Below are positions 16,122 to 24,895 of a stretch of DNA of 64,000 nt, in pieces. The position numbers and the translations under genes are program-made. The notes under the pieces were generated by a model. It saw nothing but the letters and a program-made list of their open reading frames with translations, did no database searches and was not told the DNA's origin. Source of the stretch: Eubacteriaceae bacterium (lineage in GTDB: Bacteria > Bacillota > Clostridia > Oscillospirales > Acutalibacteraceae); assembly GCA_021770095.1 (NCBI GenBank), contig JAETRQ010000004.1, positions 156,998 to 220,997 of the forward strand, in the 5' to 3' direction. Position 1 is the stretch's first letter; each line of letters opens with the position of its first letter.

Positions 16122-16138
16122 TAAATAAAATCGCTCTA

Positions 16139-16167
16139 TTGACTTTAGCACTTTTATGTGTTAAAAT
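16139..16167 (+). promoter_or_regulatory. promoter of the TrpX-like transporter operon
   Basis: TTGACT (16139-16144), 17 bp, TAAAAT (16162-16167), 45 bases before the ATG. I looked for a T-box in this leader and saw none. Confidence 0.65.
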
Positions 16168-16212
16168 CAAATTGATATAATAATCAATTTTTTGAATTAA
16201 GGAGTAATTTAT

Positions 16213-17193
16213 ATGAACAAAATAATCAAAAAAGTAACAGCCGTTGCTCTTTCGGGTGTACTTATGGCAACTGCATTTGCAGGATGTTCAGGCGATTCAA
16301 ACAATTCTGACAAAACTTACAAAGTAGGTATCTGCCAGCTCGTACAGCACGATGCACTTGATGCTGCTACAGAAGGTTTCAAGGCTGCTTTGAAAGAACA
16401 GCTTGGGGACAAAGTTGAATTTGATGAACAAAATGCATCAGGCGATTCTGCTACATGTGCAACAATCACAAACCAGTTTGTTGCAAACGGTGTTGACCTT
16501 ATTATGGCAAACGCAACACCGGCACTTCAGGCTGCAACTGCATCAACAGCAGATATTCCAATTGTAGCAACATCAGTTACCGACTTTGCAACTGCACTTT
16601 CAATTGACGATTGGACAGGCAAAACAGGTACAAACGTAACAGGCACTGCCGACCTCGCTCCGCTTGAGGAACAGGCAAAGATGATTCAGGAACTTTGTCC
16701 TGATGCAAAAACAATCGGTCTTCTTTACTGCTCAGCAGAAGCAAACTCAGTTTATCAGATTAAAACAATCGAAAAGACACTTGATACACTTGGCATTGCT
16801 TACAAAGAATATTCAGCAGCAGATTCAAACGACATTGCTGCAGTAACAAAAACTGCTTGTGACGAATGTGATGCACTTTATATCCCGACAGACAACACAA
16901 TGGCTTCAAACACAGAAGTGGTCAACAATATTGCTGAACCTGCCGGCAAAGCAATCATCACCGGTGAAGAGGGTCTTTGCAAAGGCTGCGGTATTGCAAC
17001 ACTTTCAATCAGTTATTACAGCATCGGCTATGAAGCAGGTAAGATGGCTGCACAGATTCTTACAGAAGGTGCAAACCCTGCTGATATGGAAATCCAGTAT
17101 GCAAAAGAACTTACCAAAAAGTATATTCCAAGCCGAGCAGAAAAACTCAGCGTTGTCGTTCCTGCTGATTACGAAGCAATCACAGAGGGATAA
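16213..17193 (+). CDS. trpX: ABC transporter substrate-binding lipoprotein (ABC_sub_bind, TrpX-like)
   Basis: 326 residues. The lipoprotein signal ends in lipobox F-A-G-C (Cys25). The mature part has the PF04392-type periplasmic fold: K-V-G-I-C-Q-L-V-Q-H-D-A-L-D at the start of the first lobe, and the I-P-I-V-A-T-S-V-T-D-F hinge. Relatives in streptococci are predicted to bind tryptophan; that assignment here rests on family resemblance and on the neighbouring DAHP synthase. The gene is followed by a terminator-like hairpin (17208-17237) before the permease, which would make more binding protein than permease. Confidence 0.82.
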   Translation: MNKIIKKVTAVALSGVLMATAFAGCSGDSNNSDKTYKVGICQLVQHDALDAATEGFKAALKEQLGDKVEFDEQNASGDSATCATITNQFVANGVDLIMANATPALQAATASTADIPIVATSVTDFATALSIDDWTGKTGTNVTGTADLAPLEEQAKMIQELCPDAKTIGLLYCSAEANSVYQIKTIEKTLDTLGIAYKEYSAADSNDIAAVTKTACDECDALYIPTDNTMASNTEVVNNIAEPAGKAIITGEEGLCKGCGIATLSISYYSIGYEAGKMAAQILTEGANPADMEIQYAKELTKKYIPSRAEKLSVVVPADYEAITEG

Positions 17194-17207
17194 TTATTAA
17201 ATCATAG

Positions 17208-17237
17208 CGGCAAGGCTGTTGCCTTGCCGTTCTTTTT
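17208..17237 (+). terminator. intra-operon attenuating terminator
   Basis: CGGCAAGG pairs perfectly with CCTTGCCG (17208-17229) around CTGTTG, followed by TTCTTTTT. It lies between the binding-protein gene and the permease gene, so partial readthrough is expected. Confidence 0.8.
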
Positions 17238-17264
17238 ATAAACTATGGAGGATTAAAAGATATT

Positions 17265-18167
17265 ATGGCTGCTTTTTTCGCATCAATGCCCGGTGCAATT
17301 GCCCAAGGTATTATTTGGGGAATTATGGCAATGGGCGTATATCTTACATACCGCATACTTGATGTTGCCGATCTTACTGTTGACGGCTCGTTCGGTACAG
17401 GCGGTGCAGTTCTTGTTATTTGCACTGTCAGCGGAATGAATATTTACTTATCACTTCTTATCGCCTTTTTGGCAGGATGTATTGCAGGTCTTGTTACAGG
17501 TATTTTTCACACTGTTTTCGGCATACCGGCAATTTTATCGGGAATACTTACACAACTTGCTTTGTATTCCGTAAACCTGCGTATTTTGGGCGGTAAGGCA
17601 AATCAGACTTTAAGCGTAGACAAATATGATCTTATGCTTTCTCTGAGATATATACCGAAATCAATTATTGTAGGTCTTATTATAACCGTTATTATCATTG
17701 TTCTTCTTTATTGGTTCTTCGGAACAGAAATCGGTCACTCACTGCGTGCAACAGGTTCAAACCAAAATATGGCAAGGGCAAACGGTATTAATATTAATGT
17801 TTGCAAAGTGCTTGGACTTGTGCTTTCAAATGGTATTGTTGCACTTTCAGGCGCACTTCTTTCTCAGTATCAGGGATTTGCCGACATCAATATGGGAAGA
17901 GGTGCAATCGTTATCGGACTTGCAGCCGTTATCATCGGTGAAGTAATTTTCGGCAAAACATTCAAGAATTTTGCACTCAAATTATTTGCGGCAGTTTGCG
18001 GCGGTGTCATCTATTATATTGTAATCACATTTGTACTCAGACTCGGCCTTAATGCAAATGACCTCAAATTGTTCACAGCACTGGTTGTTGCATTGTTCCT
18101 CGGTGTTCCATACTGGAAATCAAAGGTACAAAGCAAACATATAAAAGTTAAGGAGGTTAAGGAATAA
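17265..18167 (+). CDS. trpY: ABC transporter permease (TrpY-like, BPD_transp_2 type)
   Basis: 300 residues with about eight hydrophobic helices. It opens with A-Q-G-I-I-W-G-I-M-A-M-G-V-Y-L-T-Y-R and D-V-A-D-L-T-V-D-G-S, characteristic of the permease that accompanies ABC_sub_bind lipoproteins. It resembles the branched-chain/nucleoside permease class. GGAGG is present but 13 bases before the ATG, a long spacing. Its stop codon overlaps the ATPase start by one base (TAATG), so translation is coupled. Role: membrane channel of the importer. Confidence 0.85.
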   Translation: MAAFFASMPGAIAQGIIWGIMAMGVYLTYRILDVADLTVDGSFGTGGAVLVICTVSGMNIYLSLLIAFLAGCIAGLVTGIFHTVFGIPAILSGILTQLALYSVNLRILGGKANQTLSVDKYDLMLSLRYIPKSIIVGLIITVIIIVLLYWFFGTEIGHSLRATGSNQNMARANGININVCKVLGLVLSNGIVALSGALLSQYQGFADINMGRGAIVIGLAAVIIGEVIFGKTFKNFALKLFAAVCGGVIYYIVITFVLRLGLNANDLKLFTALVVALFLGVPYWKSKVQSKHIKVKEVKE

Positions 18168-18976
18168 TGCTTGAAATTAAGAATGTTCACAAGACCTTCA
18201 ATCCCGGAACAATAAATGAGAAAAAAGCACTCAAGGGTGTTGACCTGGTTTTAAACGAAGGTGATTTTGTTACCGTTATCGGCGGTAATGGTGCAGGCAA
18301 ATCAACCATGCTCAATATGATTGCAGGTGTTTATCCCGTTGACTGCGGTTCAATTGTTATTGATGGAACAGATGTTACAAAATTACCTGAGCACAAACGT
18401 GCAAAGTATATCGGCCGTGTATTTCAGGACCCTATGAACGGAACCGCAGCCGATATGCAGATTGATGAAAATCTTGCTCTCGCAGCAAGACGAGGCAAGA
18501 GAAGAACACTGAAAAACGGTGTAACACATAAAGAAAAACAAGAATATATCAAAACACTTGAAGACCTTGATTTAGGTCTTGAAAGCCGTCTTACATCAAA
18601 AGTAGGTCTTTTATCAGGCGGACAGAGACAGGCTGTTACATTGCTTATGGCAACTCTCAAAAAGCCAAAGCTCCTGCTGCTTGACGAACACACAGCAGCA
18701 CTTGACCCTAAGACTGCAAAAAAGGTACTTGATTTGACAGAAAAGATTGTTGAAAGAGATAATCTTACAACTATTATGATTACTCATAACATGAAAGACG
18801 CTATCGCAATCGGCAACAGACTGATTATGATGAATGACGGAAAAATTATTTATGATGTTTCCGGAGAAGAAAAGAAATCACTTACAACAGCAGATTTGCT
18901 GGATAAGTTCAAGGTTACATCAGGTTCAGAACTTAACAATGACCGTATTCTTCTTTCAACCGAAGCAAACGAATAA
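18167..18976 (+). CDS. trpZ: ABC transporter ATPase (TrpZ-like)
   Basis: 269 residues. Walker A G-G-N-G-A-G-K-S-T near residue 40, signature L-S-G-G-Q-R-Q-A, and Walker B L-L-L-L-D-E-H-T-A-A-L-D-P-K-T-A, where His replaces the usual Pro after D-E. That H-T-A-A-L-D-P variant is typical of this transporter family. It energises uptake of the ligand of the binding protein at 16213. The gene ends at a strong terminator and closes the operon. Confidence 0.9.
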   Translation: MLEIKNVHKTFNPGTINEKKALKGVDLVLNEGDFVTVIGGNGAGKSTMLNMIAGVYPVDCGSIVIDGTDVTKLPEHKRAKYIGRVFQDPMNGTAADMQIDENLALAARRGKRRTLKNGVTHKEKQEYIKTLEDLDLGLESRLTSKVGLLSGGQRQAVTLLMATLKKPKLLLLDEHTAALDPKTAKKVLDLTEKIVERDNLTTIMITHNMKDAIAIGNRLIMMNDGKIIYDVSGEEKKSLTTADLLDKFKVTSGSELNNDRILLSTEANE

Positions 18977-18988
18977 AATAATATTATT

Positions 18989-19020
18989 AATCCCCGTAGA
19001 AATTTCTACGGGGATTTTGT
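18989..19020. terminator. bidirectional terminator after the TrpXYZ-like operon
   Basis: Perfect 14 bp inverted repeat AATCCCCGTAGAAA/TTTCTACGGGGATT (18989-19016), followed by TTG-T. It separates convergent genes. Confidence 0.87.
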
Positions 19021-19943
19021 TATGCGATATTTAATTTTCTCGCCTGTTCCATCAATTTTTTTGAACGGAATTCAATATAACTTTTATTAACCATGCCTAA
19101 CAGCATGCACCAATGAAGTTCATTACAAAGTGCATACAGTTCCACTTTCAAATCGCAAAACGCAGATGCCTTAACTCGTTTTTTATAAACATCATATAAT
19201 CTCAATCGTTTGCCGAAGCCGAGCGTAAATGCAAAAAGTTCATATTCAGGTTCAGCATAAATCATATTGAACGGGTCAAGAACGCCTGCAAGTTCGGATT
19301 TCTTAAAATCGATAATCATATTCGGCATCCAAAAATCACCGTGACTCAGGCATGCAGGACCCTGTACAGAGTCAAAAATCAAATCAAAATTATCTTCAAT
19401 CCATTGAACAGCATTCATTATGGTTTGAGAAATTTCTTTGGTTGCAAACTTCTCTTTCGCAAAAGAATATATATCGTTAAAAAAATCTCTGTAATATGCT
19501 TTCCAAGTATCATAAACAGGATTGTCAAACACGCCGAACTTATCGCTCTGAACACTCTTGGTATCCAAAAAAGCATCCACAATACTGTCTGCCAAATGCT
19601 TTTTATTGCGAATAAAATTCAGTTTGAATTCATTTTTACCGCTGACACCATTGATGAATTCCATACCAAGGAACGTAACATCATCTTTTTGACAAATGAA
19701 ATAGGTCTGCGGAACTTTATATGACACTCGTTCAAAGAGATAGTCAAGCATTGCTTTTTCTCTGCACATCGTATCATAATATTCACTCGTTTTAACTGCA
19801 ATTACATAAGGCTCATTTTGGATGCGAACACAGTAAACGCTGCCGCTGGCACCTTTGCCGGCGGCAGCAACTTCGTTTACTTTTGTATGCATCCGGTTTT
19901 CAACAATCGTTTTGATTGCCTGCTGTATATTATCCATAAGCAT
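19020..19943 (-). CDS. phosphotransferase of the aminoglycoside/choline/fructosamine kinase fold
   Basis: 307 residues. The kinase-like fold is shown by A-V-K51 (ATP lysine), the Brenner motif H201-G-D203-F-W-x-x-N208 and the metal aspartate D223 (L-D-P). Known members phosphorylate sugars, ketosamines, choline or aminoglycosides; the sequence does not say which. It resembles fructosamine kinases somewhat more than resistance enzymes (S-H-G-D-F-W, G-V-L-D-P). It begins 15 bp after the LtaS-like gene on the same strand, which may hint at a cell-envelope head-group substrate such as choline. That is weak inference. Confidence 0.75.
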   Translation of the reverse strand: MLMDNIQQAIKTIVENRMHTKVNEVAAAGKGASGSVYCVRIQNEPYVIAVKTSEYYDTMCREKAMLDYLFERVSYKVPQTYFICQKDDVTFLGMEFINGVSGKNEFKLNFIRNKKHLADSIVDAFLDTKSVQSDKFGVFDNPVYDTWKAYYRDFFNDIYSFAKEKFATKEISQTIMNAVQWIEDNFDLIFDSVQGPACLSHGDFWMPNMIIDFKKSELAGVLDPFNMIYAEPEYELFAFTLGFGKRLRLYDVYKKRVKASAFCDLKVELYALCNELHWCMLLGMVNKSYIEFRSKKLMEQARKLNIA

Positions 19944-19958
19944 TACCCAAACAAATCA

Positions 19959-21875
19959 TCATTTTTTTGTTGTTGGTTGTGTTGTTTCCGGAATTTTTTT
20001 TGCTTCTGACTGTGTTGTGGTTTGAAGTTTCATTGCCTTAGCTGACGGCAAATACTGACCGCCAAGGATTTTTTCGTTATAAAGTACACTCTTCTTATTG
20101 AGTTCGTCATTCACTTCTTCAAGACCATATTGTTCAATCAAAGTATCTTTATCTGAGAAAAGGTTTGTTCCTATGCCAAGCATATCGCCTTCAATCTCAA
20201 CACCCATACTTGCCATAATTGTAGGGAACATATCAAAGTTTGCATACTGTCTGTTGACAAAACGTGATGCATCCGTATCAGCGACATTCGGTGCAGGGTT
20301 GAGAATAAGATTATACTGCGTACGAAGATAATCATCCTCAAAATCCTCAAAGAAATCTGTATCCATACTCAAATGGTCACCGATAAGAACAATCGTCGTG
20401 TTTTCATAGAATGGCTGCTCCTGAATCCAACGAACAAACTTAACCGTCTCACTTGTGCTGTATGCAATTGCATTTGCATAATGATCATCATAAGGAGTTG
20501 GTGCATTCTTGCTCAGATAACCGTGCGGTCTGTGTGTATCTGCTGTTTCCATTGCAAAGTTGAACGGCTTGCCGGTTTCATACATTCTTGTGATTTCTTC
20601 CTTGGCAAATTCATACAGCTTATCGTCTTCATATCCCCACCATACGTGGTAATCCTCAGGAATATATCCGTTCTCTTTTGCATATTTCCAGTCAAATATT
20701 TTTATATCACCATGTAATTTATAGTAATATGTCAATCCGCCGAAGTCTGCATTTGCACCAAACATAACAGTCTGCTCATATCCCTCATCTTTAAGCACAT
20801 CACCAAGTGAATATGCACCCGGAAGGAATCCGTCTTCAGAACCGTATCTGTTTTGTTTATCCGGCACTTTCATCGGCAGACCGGTTGTCTGATTAACCAT
20901 TGATGCAACTGACCACTGTGTACCTGTTGCCTGAAGCGGACCGCCGAACTTTGTATCATTATTTGAAAAAATCATACCCTCATAAGAAAGATCTGTGAGT
21001 TCGGGCATAAGATTCGTATCACAATGACCGCCCAAATCCGTTGAAAGATATGAGTTTTCTACCGACTCGAGATAGATATGGATAAGGTTTCTCTTCTTTT
21101 CAGGGAATTTCAGTTCAACTTCTCTCGGGTCTGCATAATTGCTGTCAATCAAATCGGATTTTACTACATATGCATAATAAAGTGCTTTCAATTGGAATTC
21201 TTCCCATCCGTAAGCAATACCGCCTGCAAGATAAGCGATAGCAAGAACAAGACTGACTATACGTTTCCAAAAATCATTAAAAACGGTTTTAACTTTATTT
21301 CTATGCTTAAATACAATATTGAATTTTGAAAAAGCAAAAATACAGAATATTGTTGTCACAAGCATAATCTGGAAAACAGGACCTTCAAGTGCATCAATAA
21401 CAACTGCCGGATCATTGCCTTCTGTCGGAGAAGTAAGGTTAACTAAAAGCTGATCCGCCGTAACATCACCAAACGCACCTTTGCCCCATATTGTTCCGAA
21501 AAAGCATACACTGCCGAGGAAAACAAGAACCGCAGATAAAACTTTAACAAATCTTGCACCGTGGCTCTTTTTTGGCTGAACTCTTTCAAAAGCAAGTTTG
21601 TTATCAAGAACCGCACAAAGAAGAATGAATGCGATACCTATAACAAAAGACGCTGCAAAATACTTTAAAAATGAATCCATACCATAAGAATCCGTAACCA
21701 AAAAATGTGCATACTGAATCACGTATTTAAATATAGCAAGTGTAACAAGATTTACGGTGAATTCATTTTTAAGGAACCTGTCGATAAAAGTACCGAATGA
21801 CTTTTTGTCAACAAAAACAAAAAACTGAATCAGTGTTACGATCAACACTGCAACACTTCCGAATAAAATGAACAT
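19959..21875 (-). CDS. LtaS-like sulfatase-fold transferase (lipoteichoic-acid synthase family)
   Basis: 638 residues. Residues 1-230 hold about six transmembrane helices and residues about 262-560 an extracellular alkaline-phosphatase/sulfatase domain. The core has I-Y-L-E270-S-V-E-N followed by T287 in C-D-T-N-L-M-P-E-L (candidate metal ligand and nucleophile), then the late metal site L-I-G-D-H-L-S-M-D. In LtaS the enzyme transfers glycerol phosphate from phosphatidylglycerol onto a growing polymer outside the membrane. The long T-T-Q-S/T-T-x tail is low-complexity. GAAGGA precedes the start. Whether it makes a teichoic acid or modifies a glycan with phosphoglycerol is open. Confidence 0.85.
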   Translation of the reverse strand: MFILFGSVAVLIVTLIQFFVFVDKKSFGTFIDRFLKNEFTVNLVTLAIFKYVIQYAHFLVTDSYGMDSFLKYFAASFVIGIAFILLCAVLDNKLAFERVQPKKSHGARFVKVLSAVLVFLGSVCFFGTIWGKGAFGDVTADQLLVNLTSPTEGNDPAVVIDALEGPVFQIMLVTTIFCIFAFSKFNIVFKHRNKVKTVFNDFWKRIVSLVLAIAYLAGGIAYGWEEFQLKALYYAYVVKSDLIDSNYADPREVELKFPEKKRNLIHIYLESVENSYLSTDLGGHCDTNLMPELTDLSYEGMIFSNNDTKFGGPLQATGTQWSVASMVNQTTGLPMKVPDKQNRYGSEDGFLPGAYSLGDVLKDEGYEQTVMFGANADFGGLTYYYKLHGDIKIFDWKYAKENGYIPEDYHVWWGYEDDKLYEFAKEEITRMYETGKPFNFAMETADTHRPHGYLSKNAPTPYDDHYANAIAYSTSETVKFVRWIQEQPFYENTTIVLIGDHLSMDTDFFEDFEDDYLRTQYNLILNPAPNVADTDASRFVNRQYANFDMFPTIMASMGVEIEGDMLGIGTNLFSDKDTLIEQYGLEEVNDELNKKSVLYNEKILGGQYLPSAKAMKLQTTTQSEAKKIPETTQPTTKK

Positions 21876-21903
21876 AATTCCTTCTCTTTCCCTCTTTTAT
21901 AAT

Positions 21904-22497
21904 TTATTTTGTTTCAATATCATCACCTGAAATATTGACCTCGTCAACATCAGGGTCATTGACCGTTTCCAGCGTGGCAATCTTTTTAACCTGCAGCAAT
22001 GCAATCAAATCCAAAACTGCATATGCCATCAGTGCCGCACCTAAAAGCCTTGTCACCAAAACCATACTGCTGAACGGATCAACAGTAACAATTATTCCCA
22101 TAACAATGATTGCAAGTGACATTATCAGCGATATTATCCAACTTTTCATATCATTACGTTTTGCATCAACAGCGGAAAGCAAATCAATAATTCCGCTGAT
22201 AATGAGGAAAATACCGAAAATAAAAAGCATAAATGAAATAATCGCTTTATATTTTACACAAACAAAAATTCCAACAATTAACGACAGTGTCCCGACAACT
22301 GCCATAAAAACAGAATTATTCTTTGCAAAATACGTAACCCAGCAGCCTATACCAAGTATAAGTATTGTCACACCACAGATAAGACTGACGAACTGCAATG
22401 CCTCATCCGGTTTTATCAGCAATACCAAACCAATTATAACCGAAGCCACAATTGTAATCAATGAAAGATTTTTTATCTTTACTAAAAACTTATTCAT
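21904..22497 (-). CDS. DUF308 (HdeD-like) integral membrane protein
   Basis: 197 residues with six predicted membrane helices arranged as repeated pairs, and the I-x-G-I-x-x-L-L/I-x-P pattern of the HdeD/DUF308 family (S-V-I-I-G-L-V-L-L-I-K-P-D). HdeD contributes to acid resistance in Escherichia coli, but the family role in Firmicutes is unknown. The C-terminal 30 residues are acidic and cytosolic (D-V-D-E-V-N-I-S-G-D-D-I-E-T-K). It sits between the DnaI gene (8 bp upstream) and the LtaS-like gene. Confidence 0.8.
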   Translation of the reverse strand: MNKFLVKIKNLSLITIVASVIIGLVLLIKPDEALQFVSLICGVTILILGIGCWVTYFAKNNSVFMAVVGTLSLIVGIFVCVKYKAIISFMLFIFGIFLIISGIIDLLSAVDAKRNDMKSWIISLIMSLAIIVMGIIVTVDPFSSMVLVTRLLGAALMAYAVLDLIALLQVKKIATLETVNDPDVDEVNISGDDIETK

Positions 22498-22505
22498 AAA
22501 ACTAC

Positions 22506-23477
22506 CTACTTAATATATCTTATATCATTACCAACCAGCATAAACTTGGTATATTCACCGGCAACACGTGAAACGATACGCTGGTCATATTTTTCTTCAA
22601 GTTCGTCAAAACCGATATTTGTTGATATTATTGTCGGGAGTTTTGATGATATACGTGAATTAATTATATTATAAAGACAGGCAACTGTATATGAACTTTT
22701 GAACTCTGTTCCCAAATCATCCAGTATCAGCAAATCGCAGTTAAGCACTGCACGTTCATTATACCTGATATTTTCATCTCTGCCGAAATTTTCGTTCTGC
22801 AAATCGCCGAGTATATTTTGCGTTGTACCATAAACCACACTGTAACCACGGTTAATAACCACATTAGCAATGGCAAGTGACAAGTGTGTTTTGCCGAGTC
22901 CTGTTCCGCCCATAAACATTATGTTAGGTGATGAAGTTGTAAAATTTACAGCATATTTGCGGCAGCTGTTTTTTATCTTTTCTGCCTTGTTTCTGGGTGA
23001 GATGCCGTTATCCATAGTTTCATCGGGATAATAATTGACATCAAAAGTATCAAAAGTACAATCTTCAACAGGCGCAATTTTTGAAAGATTTGAACGTTCA
23101 ATATCTTTAAGCAGTTCAATATGACATTTGCACATACGATTTTTTACAAATCCCGTATCTTTACACACAGGGCATGTATATTGTACGGACAAAGCATCTT
23201 CGCTATAACCGTTATCCGCCAGAATTTTCTTTTTCTGCTCCTGAAGTTCCAGGCTTTCCTGCATCAATTTATCAATATCCGCCTGCTTATCTTCACTGTA
23301 CAAAAATACTTTTGAAATATTCAGACCTATCTGTGCAAGCCGCTGCCTGATTGTTTCAAGCTCAGGCAATTTTTCAGTAATTTCATCAAATTTATTCTGT
23401 GCCTGCATATTTGCTTTTTCAAGCCGCCGCTCAAGAATTTGTGCTGCTTTGCGGTAAACTTCCTGTGAATATGACAT
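22506..23477 (-). CDS. dnaI: DnaI/DnaC-type helicase-loading ATPase
   Basis: 323 residues. The N-terminal half is helical, with coiled-coil-like segments around residues 15-90. A zinc-finger-like cluster follows: C102-P-V-C105 and C116-K-C118-H. The AAA+ domain has Walker A G190-G-T-G-L-G-K-T-H198, Walker B D-L-L-I-L-D-D-L-G, and an arginine-rich C-terminus. In Bacillus the homologous DnaI loads the replicative helicase with DnaB/DnaD. AAAAGGGGGTG precedes the ATG. It starts 13 bp after the DnaD-domain gene, so the two replication proteins are co-expressed. Confidence 0.92.
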   Translation of the reverse strand: MSYSQEVYRKAAQILERRLEKANMQAQNKFDEITEKLPELETIRQRLAQIGLNISKVFLYSEDKQADIDKLMQESLELQEQKKKILADNGYSEDALSVQYTCPVCKDTGFVKNRMCKCHIELLKDIERSNLSKIAPVEDCTFDTFDVNYYPDETMDNGISPRNKAEKIKNSCRKYAVNFTTSSPNIMFMGGTGLGKTHLSLAIANVVINRGYSVVYGTTQNILGDLQNENFGRDENIRYNERAVLNCDLLILDDLGTEFKSSYTVACLYNIINSRISSKLPTIISTNIGFDELEEKYDQRIVSRVAGEYTKFMLVGNDIRYIK

Positions 23478-23490
23478 ATTGCACCCCCTT

Positions 23491-24477
23491 TTAAAAATCT
23501 GTATTATTCATTGCATCTGCTTTTATTTTTTCAAGGTCATATGTTGGTTTTGATTTAATTTTATCATCAGATTTACTCTGTTTCTGTTTTGAAAATTCTT
23601 CTTGCTCTGCTTTTACCTGAACAGGAGAAGAAATACCTTTCTTCTTCCACTTATTGAGGATTGTGTTCATATAAGCAAGTTTGGGTTCAGGTATATTTTC
23701 TTTCATTATATCTGCCGCCAGAGTAATCATAGTAATATCAAAATCATTAAACCAGCGGTCAATCATCTCTCTCTGTTTTGCAGTAGGGCGCTTATGGCGA
23801 ATTCCTGTGATAGCCAGAATTTCGTTCCATACTCTGTCACTGCGTTTAATATCCTCCAATTTCATCTCGGCAGATGCAATGGAATCAATGCCTTCTTCTG
23901 CCCAATTTTTTGCCATTGTGTTAACATAGGATATACCGATTGACTTGCCCTTTTCCTTTTCACTGCGGTAGAATTCAAGAATCATCAGCACGACTTCAAC
24001 CTTAAGACCGTAGTAATGCACCATATTAACCAGCATTTCCTGTTCTGCATGACTGATTGTCCTGCCAAGAACACGCTGTGCATCTCCAAGCAAAAACGCA
24101 ATATTTTCATCTTCGCGTGAAAAGGCAACAATATCTTTGGGCGTAAGAGTCGGCGGAGATAATATTTCACGAACAGGCTTTGCAGGTTCAACCTGCTGCT
24201 GTGCCTGAACGACATCCGTTTTTACGGAAGACGCATTTGTTGAAACAACACCTTCTTCAACCCAGAATTCCAGCAAATCGTCAATATCACCGACAGTTTG
24301 TCCAAGTGCTTTTGCTATTGAAGAAGAGTCTGATTGACCGCCGTTTCGCAAAATATAAAGAATGGCTTTCAGCTGATATTCGCTTGCCATTTTCAAATAC
24401 TTATCTGTCAAAGCCACAGGAACATTGAAAATCCCGTTTGACCAAATATCACCAAAAGGCGCAACACGGTAATCCAT
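23491..24477 (-). CDS. dnaD: DnaD/DnaB-domain replication initiation protein
   Basis: 328 residues from the ATG at 24477 (AAGGAG seven bases upstream). The N-terminal part (1-80) is a winged-helix-like domain (K-A-I-L-Y-I-L-R-N-G). The middle contains two DnaB_2-type helical domains (about 120-195 and 205-285) with the Y-x-x-x-I-x-x-x-W signature (Y-M-N-T-I-L-N-K-W). The tail is Lys/Gln-rich. In Firmicutes these proteins remodel origin DNA and recruit DnaI and helicase. It lies immediately upstream of dnaI. Confidence 0.9.
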   Translation of the reverse strand: MDYRVAPFGDIWSNGIFNVPVALTDKYLKMASEYQLKAILYILRNGGQSDSSSIAKALGQTVGDIDDLLEFWVEEGVVSTNASSVKTDVVQAQQQVEPAKPVREILSPPTLTPKDIVAFSREDENIAFLLGDAQRVLGRTISHAEQEMLVNMVHYYGLKVEVVLMILEFYRSEKEKGKSIGISYVNTMAKNWAEEGIDSIASAEMKLEDIKRSDRVWNEILAITGIRHKRPTAKQREMIDRWFNDFDITMITLAADIMKENIPEPKLAYMNTILNKWKKKGISSPVQVKAEQEEFSKQKQSKSDDKIKSKPTYDLEKIKADAMNNTDF

Positions 24478-24571
24478 ACACACTCTCCTTCCACATACTT
24501 GAGACTATTTTATCAAATTATTTTTATAATGTAAACAATATTTATTATTTTATTAAATTTAATAAAAGGGC

Positions 24572-24600
24572 TTGACAAACAAGAAACATATATGTATAAT
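24572..24600 (+). promoter_or_regulatory. promoter of tRNA-Gly
   Basis: TTGACA (24572-24577), 17 bp, TATAAT (24595-24600), 13 bases before the mature tRNA 5' end. Confidence 0.87.
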
Positions 24601-24613
24601 TATCCTTGCATTT

Positions 24614-24689
24614 GCGGATGTAGCTCACCCGGTAGAGCGCAACCTTGCCAAGGTTGAGGTAGCGAGTTCGAGCCTCGTCATCCGCTCCA
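24614..24689 (+). tRNA. tRNA-Gly (GCC)
   Basis: 76 nt with encoded CCA. Acceptor GCGGATG/CATCCGC, discriminator T, anticodon stem CAACC/GGTTG around TTGCCAA. Confidence 0.96.
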
Positions 24690-24693
24690 TACA

Positions 24694-24728
24694 GACTGTA
24701 TTTGAGGAATCAAATACAGTCTTTTTTA
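24694..24728 (+). terminator. terminator of tRNA-Gly
   Basis: GACTGTATTTG pairs with CAAATACAGTC around AGGAAT, followed by TTTTTTATTT. Confidence 0.9.
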
Positions 24729-24830
24729 TTTCCATAGTGTTTTTATTTTGTTCTCATACCATATATAGTATATTAATCTGAAGTATTGAAGTATTATTTA
24801 TATTTTGTGTACATATTATTAAGTAAACTG

Positions 24831-24859
24831 TTGATATAAATTTTTGTTTATGATAAAAT
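24831..24859 (+). promoter_or_regulatory. promoter of the 24896 membrane-protein gene
   Basis: TTGATA (24831-24836), 17 bp, TAAAAT (24854-24859), about 37 bases before the GTG start. Confidence 0.6.
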
Positions 24860-24895
24860 ATAATATGTGATATTATGGAAAAAAGAGGTGAAGCC

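Noticed and set aside
16085-16212. T-box or trp leader before the aromatic transporter
   Set aside because: No T-box sequence, specifier loop or terminator/antiterminator pair is present; the leader after the predicted start is only about 40 bases.
19020-19943. Aminoglycoside resistance gene
   Set aside because: The kinase fold is shared with choline and fructosamine kinases; gene context (LtaS-like neighbour, chromosomal base composition) gives no sign of a mobile resistance gene.
21935-22513. 192-codon plus-strand frame opposite the DUF308 gene
   Set aside because: Antisense shadow of a six-helix membrane protein; low-complexity Ile/Ser/Thr composition and no ribosome site.
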